Assembly: GCF_004001065.1 (NCBI RefSeq)
Contig: NZ_BIML01000004.1
Span: 361,899 to 425,898 of the forward strand
Direction of reading: 5' to 3'
Length of the DNA stretch: 64,000 nucleotides
Source: Paenibacillus xylaniclasticus
GTDB taxonomy: Bacteria > Bacillota > Bacilli > Paenibacillales > Paenibacillaceae
The position numbers were made by a program, and so were the translations under genes. Under the pieces are notes generated by a model that searched no databases, was not told where the DNA came from, and saw nothing but the letters and a program-made list of their open reading frames with translations. Each line of letters opens with the position of its first letter. Position 1 is the first letter of the stretch. Positions 1 through 7,692 of the stretch are shown here, in pieces.

Positions 1-1
1 C

Positions 2-25
2 TGTCTGGCAGATGATGTCGATTAG
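2..25 (+). CDS. 3-prime end of an upstream gene (partial)
   Basis: One open frame enters at the left edge and stops with TAG at 23-25, leaving only seven codons. It lies 11 bases before the permease gene, so by position it is probably the partner permease of the same ABC transporter. Nothing in these few residues identifies it. Confidence 0.25.
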   Translation, partial: CLADDVD

Positions 26-36
26 GGGGGGACGAA

Positions 37-1011
37 GTGAAGATCGAGAGAGAACGTCCTGGTTTATCTATCGGTTGGCAGCTTAGTGCGAAGCTGCGCA
101 GCCGCCTGGAGATACTGCGCTACCGGGTGCTCGGCACGGAGATCGACAAGGGCTTATTATTTAAATTGGTTGTTTATTCCATTCTCATTAATGTGGCCTT
201 CATCTATTTGAAGCCGATTCTGTATATGGTTACAACGATGGTGAAGGATGCGAAAAATATTCTTGATCCGTCGGTTATTTGGGTACCGCGTTCGATTTAT
301 ACCGGGCATCTGCAGGAAGCGAGCCAGATGCTGCATTACGGTAAGAGCTTCTTCATCAGCGTCTCGCTTGCCACTTCTGTATCGGTACTGCAGGTGTTCT
401 CATGCGCTATTGCTGGGTATGCGTTCGCAAGACTAGACTTCCCGTTGAAGAAGCTGTGTGGAACGCTGCTTCTGTTCACATTTATTATGCCGCCGCAAGT
501 GACGATTCTGCCGACGATTATGCTGTTTAAACAGTTCGGCTGGATGAACACATTCTTGCCAATGGTCGTTCCTGCTTTATTCGGTCATGGGCTCAAAGGA
601 GCAATGTTCGTCATCATTTACCGTTCCTTCTATTCCACATTACCGAAGGAGTTGGACGAAGCGGCGCGCATCGACGGGGCTGGACCGTTCAAAATGTTTT
701 TCCGTGTCATGTTTCCGATATCCCGTTCGGCGACTGTCGTTGTGCTGTTGTTCGCGTTCGTCTGGAACTGGAACGATTTCTATTTCCCGTCACTCTTCAT
801 GTTTACCGCAGAAAATGTACCGTTGTCCATCACATTGGCTCGAATGGCCGGAGAGATGGCGCAAGCGGCTGGAGCCGGTGAAATTACGGTATATGCTGAA
901 TCGATAAAGATGTCGGCGTCCTTTTTAATTATTATGCCGCTATTGGTCGTATATCTCGTTATGCAGCGCTGGTTCATTGAAGGGGTAGAGCGCTCTGGAT
1001 TGGTTGAATAA
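37..1011 (+). CDS. Carbohydrate-type ABC transporter permease (MalG-like)
   Basis: This is an inner-membrane permease of a binding-protein-dependent importer of the MalG/carbohydrate class, 324 residues, slightly longer than usual because of a basic N-terminal tail. A first membrane segment lies at about residues 45-65, followed by five more. The cytoplasmic EAA loop reads ELDEAARIDGAGPFKMFFRV near residues 205-225 and is the ATPase docking site. The GTG start follows a run of seven G, used as ribosome binding site. A partner permease should lie to the left, outside the window. No ATPase gene is present here, as is usual for carbohydrate-type systems that share one MsmK-like ATPase. The two binding proteins downstream are of the matching class, so together they form one import system. 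The substrate cannot be told from sequence. Confidence 0.9.
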   Translation: MKIERERPGLSIGWQLSAKLRSRLEILRYRVLGTEIDKGLLFKLVVYSILINVAFIYLKPILYMVTTMVKDAKNILDPSVIWVPRSIYTGHLQEASQMLHYGKSFFISVSLATSVSVLQVFSCAIAGYAFARLDFPLKKLCGTLLLFTFIMPPQVTILPTIMLFKQFGWMNTFLPMVVPALFGHGLKGAMFVIIYRSFYSTLPKELDEAARIDGAGPFKMFFRVMFPISRSATVVVLLFAFVWNWNDFYFPSLFMFTAENVPLSITLARMAGEMAQAAGAGEITVYAESIKMSASFLIIMPLLVVYLVMQRWFIEGVERSGLVE

Positions 1012-1019
1012 AAAATGAT

Positions 1020-1048
1020 TTGACAAATAAAAACAATAATGTTAAATT
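1020..1048 (+). promoter_or_regulatory. Sigma-A-type promoter ahead of the first monooxygenase
   Basis: TTGACA at 1020-1025 and TAAATT at 1043-1048 are separated by 17 bases. The same hexamers, spacing and adjoining bases ATAATG-TAAATTT recur at 6737-6765, ahead of the nitroreductase gene. The two transcription units are therefore probably controlled in the same way. Confidence 0.6.
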
Positions 1049-1110
1049 TTAAAGCATTAATCCTGATTAAGCTTATAAGATTTAACGGTTATAGTGCTTA
1101 AATCGACCGG

Positions 1111-1148
1111 ATAACCGGAGGTTGCTTCATCAAGCAGCTTTCGGTTAT
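1111..1148 (+). promoter_or_regulatory. Leader hairpin upstream of the first monooxygenase
   Basis: The two arms, 1111-1127 and 1132-1148, pair over 17 positions (several G-U pairs) around a four-base loop CATC. It lies between the promoter and the gene at 1192 and is followed by an imperfect T-rich stretch (ATTTGCGTTT). It could be a weak terminator or attenuator. I cannot match the leader to a known riboswitch class. Confidence 0.5.
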
Positions 1149-1191
1149 TTGCGTTTAGGATTAAATATGATTGAGATTGAGGTGTATTTGA

Positions 1192-2508
1192 ATGAGCGAG
1201 AACAAACGGAAAGCTCACTTGAACGTGTTTCTGAGAGCGACAGGCCATCATGCCGGGGCATGGCGTCACGTTGACTCCAAGCCAGAACTTGAGCTGGATA
1301 TTGATTACTTGGCACAGCTGGCGCAGCTCGCGGAGCGGGGGAAGCTCGATTCGATATTTCTTGCCGATGGCTATGCCGGAGCGGGCAGCAAGCTCGAACC
1401 CTTCACGCTGCTTTCGGCGCTCGCTTCCGTTACGAAGCATATTGGACTGATTGCAACGGTCGGTACTGTCTATAACGAGCCGTTCCACGTCGCTCGCCAG
1501 TTCGCATCGCTCGATCATATTAGCGGCGGACGTGCTGGCTGGAATATCGTAACCGGTGCAGGCTCGGCGGCGCACAATTTCGGTCGGGATGAGCATCCTG
1601 AGCATTCCGAGCGGTACGATACGGGCGAAGAATTCGTCGAAGTGGTGAAGCAGCTATGGGACAGCTGGGAGGACGATGCGCTTATCTACGATAAAGCGAA
1701 TGGGCGTTTGATTGATTCCAACAAGGTGCATGAGATTCATTTCAAGGGCCGCACGTACTCGGTGAAAGGGCCGCTAAATATTCCTCGTCCACCGCAAGGT
1801 TATCCAGTGCTCGTGCAGGCCGGTTCTTCCGAGCGTGGTAAGGAGCTTGCCGCGAAGACTGCGGAAGTGATCTTCACCGCGCAGCAGACATTCGAAGCAG
1901 GACGTGAATTCTATGCTGATGTGAAATCAAGACTAGCGAAATATGGACGGACCGTGGACGAGCTTGTCATCATGCCGGGATTTGCTCCTATCGTCGCGGA
2001 CACGGAAGCGGAGGCGAAGGATATCGAGGCAGAGCTTCATTCATACGTCGATACGAAGCGGGCGCTGCAGAGCTTGTCCGAACGATTTACGGTCGATCTG
2101 ACGGAATACGATTTGGACGATCCGGTACCGCTCGATAAAGCGAAGCCGCCCGAGCAATTTAACGGCATTCGCAGTCGTCAGGACGCGGTGCTTGATCCGG
2201 CAAGACGTGAAGGGTTTACCATTCGTCAATTATTGTACCGCAGTAACGGCGGACACGGGCATATTACGTTCAGCGGTTCGGTACTGCAAACGGCTGATTT
2301 TATTGAGAAATGGATCCGTAACGATGCGGCTGACGGGTTCAACGTACTGCCTCAGCTCGTTCCGACAGGGCTTGAGGTGTTCATCGACAAGGTTATTCCG
2401 GAGCTGCAAAACCGCGGCTTGTTCCGAACGGAATACGAGGGCACTACACTGCGCGATAGCCTAGGGTTGAAGCGGCCGGCGAATGTCCGGCGTTTGCAGC
2501 GACAATGA
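1192..2508 (+). CDS. LLM-class flavin-dependent monooxygenase (NtaA/SnaA/DszA family), copy 1
   Basis: This 438-residue protein belongs to the two-component, FMNH2-dependent monooxygenases related to NtaA, SnaA, DszA and the B. subtilis YtnJ/YxeK enzymes. These cleave C-S or C-N bonds in organosulfur compounds, aminopolycarboxylates or S-modified cysteines. Family features visible are the N-terminal HLNVFLRATGHH, the RAGWNIVTG segment near residue 115, the repeated EFVEVVKQLWDSWEDDA near 150, and PLNIPRPPQGYPVLVQAGSS near 200. The C-terminus has VIPELQNRGLFRTEYEGTTL. The ATG follows GAGGTG by eight bases. It forms a pair with the binding protein 22 bases downstream and is paralogous to the genes at 3950 and 7693. 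The flavin reductase is probably the nitroreductase gene at 6904. Substrate unknown. Confidence 0.9.
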   Translation: MSENKRKAHLNVFLRATGHHAGAWRHVDSKPELELDIDYLAQLAQLAERGKLDSIFLADGYAGAGSKLEPFTLLSALASVTKHIGLIATVGTVYNEPFHVARQFASLDHISGGRAGWNIVTGAGSAAHNFGRDEHPEHSERYDTGEEFVEVVKQLWDSWEDDALIYDKANGRLIDSNKVHEIHFKGRTYSVKGPLNIPRPPQGYPVLVQAGSSERGKELAAKTAEVIFTAQQTFEAGREFYADVKSRLAKYGRTVDELVIMPGFAPIVADTEAEAKDIEAELHSYVDTKRALQSLSERFTVDLTEYDLDDPVPLDKAKPPEQFNGIRSRQDAVLDPARREGFTIRQLLYRSNGGHGHITFSGSVLQTADFIEKWIRNDAADGFNVLPQLVPTGLEVFIDKVIPELQNRGLFRTEYEGTTLRDSLGLKRPANVRRLQRQ

Positions 2509-2530
2509 CAGGCAAGGTTAGGAGGCCGTT

Positions 2531-3925
2531 ATGAAGATGAGACCAAATAGAACCATTAATATGCTGTTCGTGACCGCAGCCCTATTAACGGCTTGCGGGG
2601 GCGGAAGCGGCAGCGAGATCGAGAAGGAACAGGGCACGGATCAAGCCGGATCCGGGCAGATAGTGGAAGCAAGCGCGAAGGAAGAGCCGAGTGGAAATAT
2701 TAAGCGGCTGGGCGATGAGAAGCTTACGCTTACGTTCTATTCGAGTGGACCAACGTTTACAGATGTTGAATTCAAGACGATGATTGCCGATCCGATTCAT
2801 CAGAAATATCCGAACGTTACAATCGAGAGAATATCACCGGCCGCGACTACGACACCGGAAGAAGTACTGTCGACGCAAACGCCGGACATATTGTTCACGA
2901 GTGTATCACAGCGGCTCATTCGTACGGGAGCGTTCGAGGATTTACGAGGACTTATTAAAAAGTTCAATTTCGATGAAAGCCGCCTTAAGCCTATTGCTTA
3001 CAACTATATCAAAGACGCAACCAAAGGCCGAGGCGATCAGATTTACGCGCTGCCGTTCAACGTCAATCAGCACATTTTGTACTATAACAAAGACATCTTT
3101 GACAAGTTCGGCGTTCCTTATCCGACTGAGAAGCAAATGACATGGGAGGAAGCGGTTGAGTTGGGTAAGCAGCTGACACGTACGGAGAACGGCGTCAACT
3201 ATGTTGGTCTTGTAGTGGACAACCTGCAAGGGCTTGGTAAGTCGCTCGGGCTGCCTTATGTAGATCGTGAAACGGGGCAGGCAGCGCTCGATACGCCGGA
3301 ATGGCTCCGAGTATTCGAACTGCTGAAGCAAATCTACGAAATTCCGGGTTATGTTGCTCCGGACGGCACATGGAATTGGACTCGAGATCATTTTATGAAG
3401 GATCAGAACATTGCGATGCGTGCTGCTTGGCTGGCGAACATGGTCGGTCCGCTGGAGGAGCTGCGCCAGCAAGGGGTTGAGTTCAACTGGGATATAGCGC
3501 CAGTACCGAATTTCGAAGATCAGCTTGGTACGACGAGAGAAGCGCAAATCCATTCCGTATCGATTAATAGCCAAAGCAAGCATAAGGATGAAGCTTTCCA
3601 GGTGCTGGAGTATCTTTTGTCAGATGAAGGGCAGCGAACGATTGCGAGAAATGGCCGTGTGCCGGCGATCATTAATCCTGAGCTTGAGAAGGAGTATGGC
3701 GCGGATATTCCGGTTCTGCAGGGCAAAACAGTGCAAAACGTCTTCGTGGGCACACCAATTCAGGAGCACTATCAACATCCGTACGAGGCTGAGATTTCGA
3801 TTCGATTAACAGAAGCGGCAGAAGGAATGGCCATTCACGGCCTTGATGTGAACTCGGCTATACGTCAAGCGACGGAAGCGATCAATAAAGATGTCGAAAC
3901 ATTAAAAACGACGATAGGCCAGTAA
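2531..3925 (+). CDS. Extracellular solute-binding lipoprotein, copy 1
   Basis: This 464-residue protein is a family-1 (carbohydrate-type) binding protein of an ABC importer. A hydrophobic leader ends in the lipobox LLTAC near residue 22, followed by a Gly/Ser linker, so it should be a lipid-anchored surface protein. The mature part has the usual two-lobe pattern, with LPFNVNQHILYYNKDIFDKF near residue 180 and the AWLANMVGPLEELRQQG region near 300. It ends in a helix of the kind AIRQATEAINKDVETL, typical of this family. It sits 22 bases after the first monooxygenase and 24 bases before the second. It is closely similar along its length to the protein at 5308. The genetic link to flavin monooxygenases suggests that its ligand is a substrate or precursor for them rather than a sugar, which is inference. 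Confidence 0.9.
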   Translation: MKMRPNRTINMLFVTAALLTACGGGSGSEIEKEQGTDQAGSGQIVEASAKEEPSGNIKRLGDEKLTLTFYSSGPTFTDVEFKTMIADPIHQKYPNVTIERISPAATTTPEEVLSTQTPDILFTSVSQRLIRTGAFEDLRGLIKKFNFDESRLKPIAYNYIKDATKGRGDQIYALPFNVNQHILYYNKDIFDKFGVPYPTEKQMTWEEAVELGKQLTRTENGVNYVGLVVDNLQGLGKSLGLPYVDRETGQAALDTPEWLRVFELLKQIYEIPGYVAPDGTWNWTRDHFMKDQNIAMRAAWLANMVGPLEELRQQGVEFNWDIAPVPNFEDQLGTTREAQIHSVSINSQSKHKDEAFQVLEYLLSDEGQRTIARNGRVPAIINPELEKEYGADIPVLQGKTVQNVFVGTPIQEHYQHPYEAEISIRLTEAAEGMAIHGLDVNSAIRQATEAINKDVETLKTTIGQ

Positions 3926-3949
3926 TAGTCAGAAAGAGGAGGAATGACG

Positions 3950-5272
3950 ATGAGTAAATCGAAACGTCAGCTGCATTTGAATGCTTTTCTATTCGGTACG
4001 GGCCATCATGAGGCGTCCTGGCGATTGCCTGAAGCGAGACCGGACAAAAATCTTGATTTTGAACATATACTTAGCATCGTGCAAACGGCCGAGCGCGGAC
4101 TGCTGGATTCGGTATTTCTTGCGGATGGATATGTCGGTCGATCGAACAAGCTTGAGCCATTCACAGAACTTGCAGCGCTCGCGAGCCGGACGAAGCATAT
4201 TGGCTTGATCGCCACAGTCGGAACGACCTATAACGAGCCGTTCCATGTCGCACGCAAGTTCGCCTCACTCGACCATATCAGCAAAGGACGCGCTGGCTGG
4301 AACATCGTGACAGGCGCTGGCTCAGCTGCACATAACTTCGGACTGGAGGAGCATCCTGCGCATGCGGAGCGGTATGAAGACGCTAATGAATTTGTCGAGG
4401 TCGTCAAGCAGCTGTGGGACAGCTGGGAGGACGATGCGGTGCTGAACGACAAGGTGTCAGGCAGACTGTACGATCAAAGCAAAATTCATACGATTAATTA
4501 CGTAGGCAAGTATTACAAGGTGCAAGGCCCGCTTAATATCGCCCGGCCGCCGCAGGGCTATCCGGTGCTTGTTCAAGCGGGCTCATCTGAAAGCGGAAAA
4601 GAATTTGCGGCGAAGGTCGCAGAAGTAATTTTCACCGCCCATCAGAGCATCGAAAGCGCTCAGCTGTTCTATCATGACGTTAAATCACGTCTTGCGAAGT
4701 ACGGCCGCACGAATGATGAGCTTCATATATTGCCAGGAATCAGTCCGATTCTCGCAGAGACGGAATCCGAAGCGCATGAAATTGAGAACCAGCTGTTCGA
4801 GTTTATCGATAAGGACATTGCGGTCCGCAATTTGTCAGAGCGTCTCGGCGTCGATCTGTCTGCTCGTTCAATTGACGAGCCGCTGACCATTGAAGGGCTG
4901 CGAACGACCGATGAGGTGAACGGCAACAAAAGCCGTCATCAGCTTATTCTCGACTTGATCCGTGACGAGCAGCTTTCACTGCGGCAGCTCATTGGACGTC
5001 TCGGCGGAGCGCGCGGACACTTCACGTTCACGGGAACGCCGATCCAACTGGCGGATAAAATTGAGGAATGGTTTGTTAATGGAGCGGCAGATGGCTTTAA
5101 CGTGATGCCTCAAGTGTATCCGAGCGGACTTGAAATTTTCGTGGATAAAGTGATCCCGGAACTGCAAAACCGCGGACTGTTCCGTACCGCCTATGAGGGC
5201 ACAACGTTGCGCGATAGGCTTGGCTTGAAGCGCCCGGAGAACGCCCGCCGCTGGGCGAAAGCTTATCAATAA
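3950..5272 (+). CDS. LLM-class flavin-dependent monooxygenase, copy 2
   Basis: This 440-residue paralogue of the gene at 1192 has the same landmarks: HLNAFLFGTGHHEASW at the start, RAGWNIVTGAGSAAHNFG near residue 115, EFVEVVKQLWDSWEDDA near 150, ARPPQGYPVLVQAGSS near 205, and ELQNRGLFRTAYEGTTLRD near the end. An ATG at 3944 lies only one base after AGGAGG (3937-3942), whereas the ATG at 3950 is seven bases away, so 3950 is preferred. The pair formed by this gene and the following binding protein mirrors the pair at 1192-3925 and looks like a tandem duplication that has since diverged. It probably depends on the same flavin reductase and acts on a related substrate. Confidence 0.9.
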   Translation: MSKSKRQLHLNAFLFGTGHHEASWRLPEARPDKNLDFEHILSIVQTAERGLLDSVFLADGYVGRSNKLEPFTELAALASRTKHIGLIATVGTTYNEPFHVARKFASLDHISKGRAGWNIVTGAGSAAHNFGLEEHPAHAERYEDANEFVEVVKQLWDSWEDDAVLNDKVSGRLYDQSKIHTINYVGKYYKVQGPLNIARPPQGYPVLVQAGSSESGKEFAAKVAEVIFTAHQSIESAQLFYHDVKSRLAKYGRTNDELHILPGISPILAETESEAHEIENQLFEFIDKDIAVRNLSERLGVDLSARSIDEPLTIEGLRTTDEVNGNKSRHQLILDLIRDEQLSLRQLIGRLGGARGHFTFTGTPIQLADKIEEWFVNGAADGFNVMPQVYPSGLEIFVDKVIPELQNRGLFRTAYEGTTLRDRLGLKRPENARRWAKAYQ

Positions 5273-5307
5273 ATTCTAACATGGTCATCTAAGGGAGAGA
5301 GCATGAG

Positions 5308-6690
5308 ATGAAGAAAGTAGCGAACAGCATTACTGCACTATTACTGCTGTCTATTTTATCCGCTTGCGGCGGTAATGGGGGAGGGGAGAAGGCAACGAAC
5401 GCAGACCATACGGAAAACACGAATACAGGCACTAATATAAAGAATTCATCCACTGCTGATGAGCACAAGCTGGGCAGCAAGCCCTTGACACTGACGTTCT
5501 ACAGCACGAGCGGAACATTGCCGGATACAGAATTCAAAACGTTGATTGCCGATCCGATTCATGCCAAATATCCAAAGGTGACGATCGAGCGGATTACGCC
5601 AGCAGCGACAACGACTCCAGAAGAAGTGTTGACGACGCATACACCTGACATTATATATTCAACTTCCACGACTCACCAAAGAATAAAGCGTACAGGCGTT
5701 TATGAAGATTTGCGCGGCTTAATTGATCAGTATCAATTCGATACGAGCCGCATCAAACCGATTCTGTGGAATTATATTGAGGAGCTTGGGGACAACGGGG
5801 AGATATTCGCAATCCCGTTCAATTCGAACCAGCACGTACTCTATTATAACAAAGATATATTCGATAAATTCGGCGTCGAATATCCGACCAGTGAGCAGCT
5901 AACCTGGGATCAGGTGCTTGAAACCGCGAAGAAGCTGACGCGGACCGAGAACGGTGTCCATTACGTCGGCTTGTCGGTCGATAACTTAACAGGCTTGGCC
6001 AAGGGGCTGGGACTGCCATACTTGGATCGTGAAACGGGTAATGCGGCGATCGATACGCCGGAATGGCATCGCATTTTCGAATTGAATAAGCAAATTTTCG
6101 AAATACCGGGTTACGTTTCGCGAGATGGTGTGTGGGAGTATGGACGTGATCAGTTTATGAAGGAGCAGACCGTTGCTATGCGCGTTACGTGGCTGGCTAA
6201 TATGGTTGGCCCGCTTGAGGAGCTGCGCCAGCAAGGCATTGAGTTTAATTGGGACATTGCGCCAGCACCGAACTTTGAGGATCAATTGGGCAAGACGAGG
6301 GAAGCGCAAATCCATTCGTTATCAATCAATACTCAGAGCCAACATAAGGAAGAAGCGTTCCAGGTCATTGCCGAGATTTTATCCGACGAAGGTCAGCGCA
6401 TTCTTTCACGTAATGGCCGGGTACCTGCTATTATAAACCCAGAACTGGTGAAGGAGTACGGGCTGGAGATTCCGGTGCTGCAAGGCAAAACCGTTCAAAA
6501 CGTATTTGTCGGCGAGCCGCTTCAGGAGCATTATTTCCACCCCTATGAGACAGAGATTTCCGCTCGTCTGACCGAGGCGGCAGCAGATATGGCTGTTAAC
6601 GGATTAGATGTCAATTCAGCGATCCGCAAAGCGACCGAAGCCATTAATAAGGATGTTGAATCGCTGCGGGCGACAATTGGCGAACAATAA
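5308..6690 (+). CDS. Extracellular solute-binding lipoprotein, copy 2
   Basis: This 460-residue lipoprotein is paralogous to the one at 2531. The signal peptide ends in a lipobox ILSAC near residue 21, followed by a Gly-rich then Asn/Thr-rich linker. The two copies share long blocks, such as LTFYS near the mature N-terminus, FNSNQHVLYYNKDIFDKF, VGPLEELRQQGIEFNWDIAP and GRVPAIINPELVKEYG. A nearer ATG at 5302 runs into a stop, so 5308 is the start; a purine-rich GGGAGAGAG precedes it. No permease lies between the copies, so both binding proteins probably deliver ligands to the single permease pair at the left edge. No ATPase gene is nearby. Confidence 0.9.
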   Translation: MKKVANSITALLLLSILSACGGNGGGEKATNADHTENTNTGTNIKNSSTADEHKLGSKPLTLTFYSTSGTLPDTEFKTLIADPIHAKYPKVTIERITPAATTTPEEVLTTHTPDIIYSTSTTHQRIKRTGVYEDLRGLIDQYQFDTSRIKPILWNYIEELGDNGEIFAIPFNSNQHVLYYNKDIFDKFGVEYPTSEQLTWDQVLETAKKLTRTENGVHYVGLSVDNLTGLAKGLGLPYLDRETGNAAIDTPEWHRIFELNKQIFEIPGYVSRDGVWEYGRDQFMKEQTVAMRVTWLANMVGPLEELRQQGIEFNWDIAPAPNFEDQLGKTREAQIHSLSINTQSQHKEEAFQVIAEILSDEGQRILSRNGRVPAIINPELVKEYGLEIPVLQGKTVQNVFVGEPLQEHYFHPYETEISARLTEAAADMAVNGLDVNSAIRKATEAINKDVESLRATIGEQ

Positions 6691-6736
6691 GCAGTAGTCT
6701 AGGCTGGATATAATGATTACTGAATGATTATTCATA

Positions 6737-6765
6737 TTGACAGTAGTGATGGATAATGGTAAATT
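6737..6765 (+). promoter_or_regulatory. Sigma-A-type promoter ahead of the nitroreductase gene
   Basis: TTGACA at 6737-6742 and TAAATT at 6760-6765 are 17 bases apart. The ATAATG just before the -10 box and the TAAATTT box itself match the promoter at 1020-1048. An AT-rich segment with TAGGAATTATAA follows at about 6793-6804 and might be an operator. Confidence 0.6.
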
Positions 6766-6824
6766 TAGCTTGTTATAATTAAACTAAATTGATAGGAATT
6801 ATAAGAATAATAGCCTGCCGGACC

Positions 6825-6859
6825 ACCGGAGACACCGCTAATTGTGTCTCCGGTTTTTT
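6825..6859 (+). terminator. Intrinsic terminator or attenuator within the nitroreductase leader
   Basis: A perfect 11-bp stem (6825-6835 with 6844-6854) around an eight-base loop is followed by six T. It lies downstream of the promoter at 6737-6765 and upstream of the gene at 6904. It therefore interrupts the leader and may act as an attenuator. It might simply terminate the preceding operon, but the promoter would then be pointless. Confidence 0.7.
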
Positions 6860-6903
6860 ATTGGATGCGGACTGCCGGCTTTGACAGGAGGAAGAAGGAA
6901 GAG

Positions 6904-7656
6904 ATGAACGACACGATTCGCTTGCTGAGAGCACATCGGTCGATACGCAAGTACAAGGACGATGTGGTATCGGATGAACATTTGCAGGCAATTGCGTTAG
7001 CCGCCCAGGCTGCGCCAACATCATCGAACATTCAAGCTTATAGCGTCGTTGCTGTACGAGATGCGAAGCGCAGGCGAGTGCTGGCAGGGCTGGCCGGCAA
7101 TCAGAAGCATATTGAAGAAAGTCCGTTGTTCTTCGTCTGGCTTGCCGATTTGAACAAGATTCGCGCTGCGATTCAGCTGCATGAAGAAACGGAACTGCAG
7201 CAGAATACAGAGCTGTTTCTGCTGGCGACGATCGATGCGACATTGGCTGCACAGAATGCTGTCATCGCTGCGGAATCGCTCGGATACGGCACCGTCTATA
7301 TCGGCGGCATTCGGAACAATCCGCAGGCGGTCAGCGAGCTGCTGGAGCTTCCGCCGCTGGTGTATCCCGTATTCGGACTATGTGTTGGCGTGCCCGATCA
7401 AGAGCCGGATATTCGGCCTCGACTTCCGCTTCGCGCTTTTCTGCATGAGGAGACATATCATCATGATCGAGTTGTCGGTGCGATAGAGGAATATGACGAG
7501 ACGACTCGCACGTACTATGCGACGCGCCGCGGAGGCGGCAAAGGCGGAGAGGTAGAGACGAAATGGTCGAGAGAAATGGTTCGCCGCTTTGATGGCGGAC
7601 GCCTTCGCGGACATATGCGAAACTTTCTGCAGGATCGCGGCTTCGACCTGAGCTAG
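6904..7656 (+). CDS. NfsA/FRP-type nitroreductase, probable flavin reductase
   Basis: This 250-residue flavoprotein belongs to the NADPH-dependent oxygen-insensitive nitroreductase/flavin reductase group (NfsA, Frp, NfrA). Visible features are the N-terminal RAHRSIRKYKDD, the FMN-contact segment AAPTSSNIQAYSVV near residue 35, and ESLGYGTVYIGGIRNNP near 130. The C-terminal tail is basic and Gly-rich, as in this subfamily. An upstream GTG at 6844 lies inside the terminator stem, so the ATG at 6904, preceded by AGGAGGAAGAAGGAAG, is taken as start. In this setting it is a good candidate for supplying reduced FMN to the LLM monooxygenases, which lack their own reductase. That role is inferred from position. 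The next gene follows 36 bases later. Confidence 0.85.
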   Translation: MNDTIRLLRAHRSIRKYKDDVVSDEHLQAIALAAQAAPTSSNIQAYSVVAVRDAKRRRVLAGLAGNQKHIEESPLFFVWLADLNKIRAAIQLHEETELQQNTELFLLATIDATLAAQNAVIAAESLGYGTVYIGGIRNNPQAVSELLELPPLVYPVFGLCVGVPDQEPDIRPRLPLRAFLHEETYHHDRVVGAIEEYDETTRTYYATRRGGGKGGEVETKWSREMVRRFDGGRLRGHMRNFLQDRGFDLS

Positions 7657-7692
7657 AGCTTTAGGGATGACTAGAGAAGAGGTGCGCAGCAT

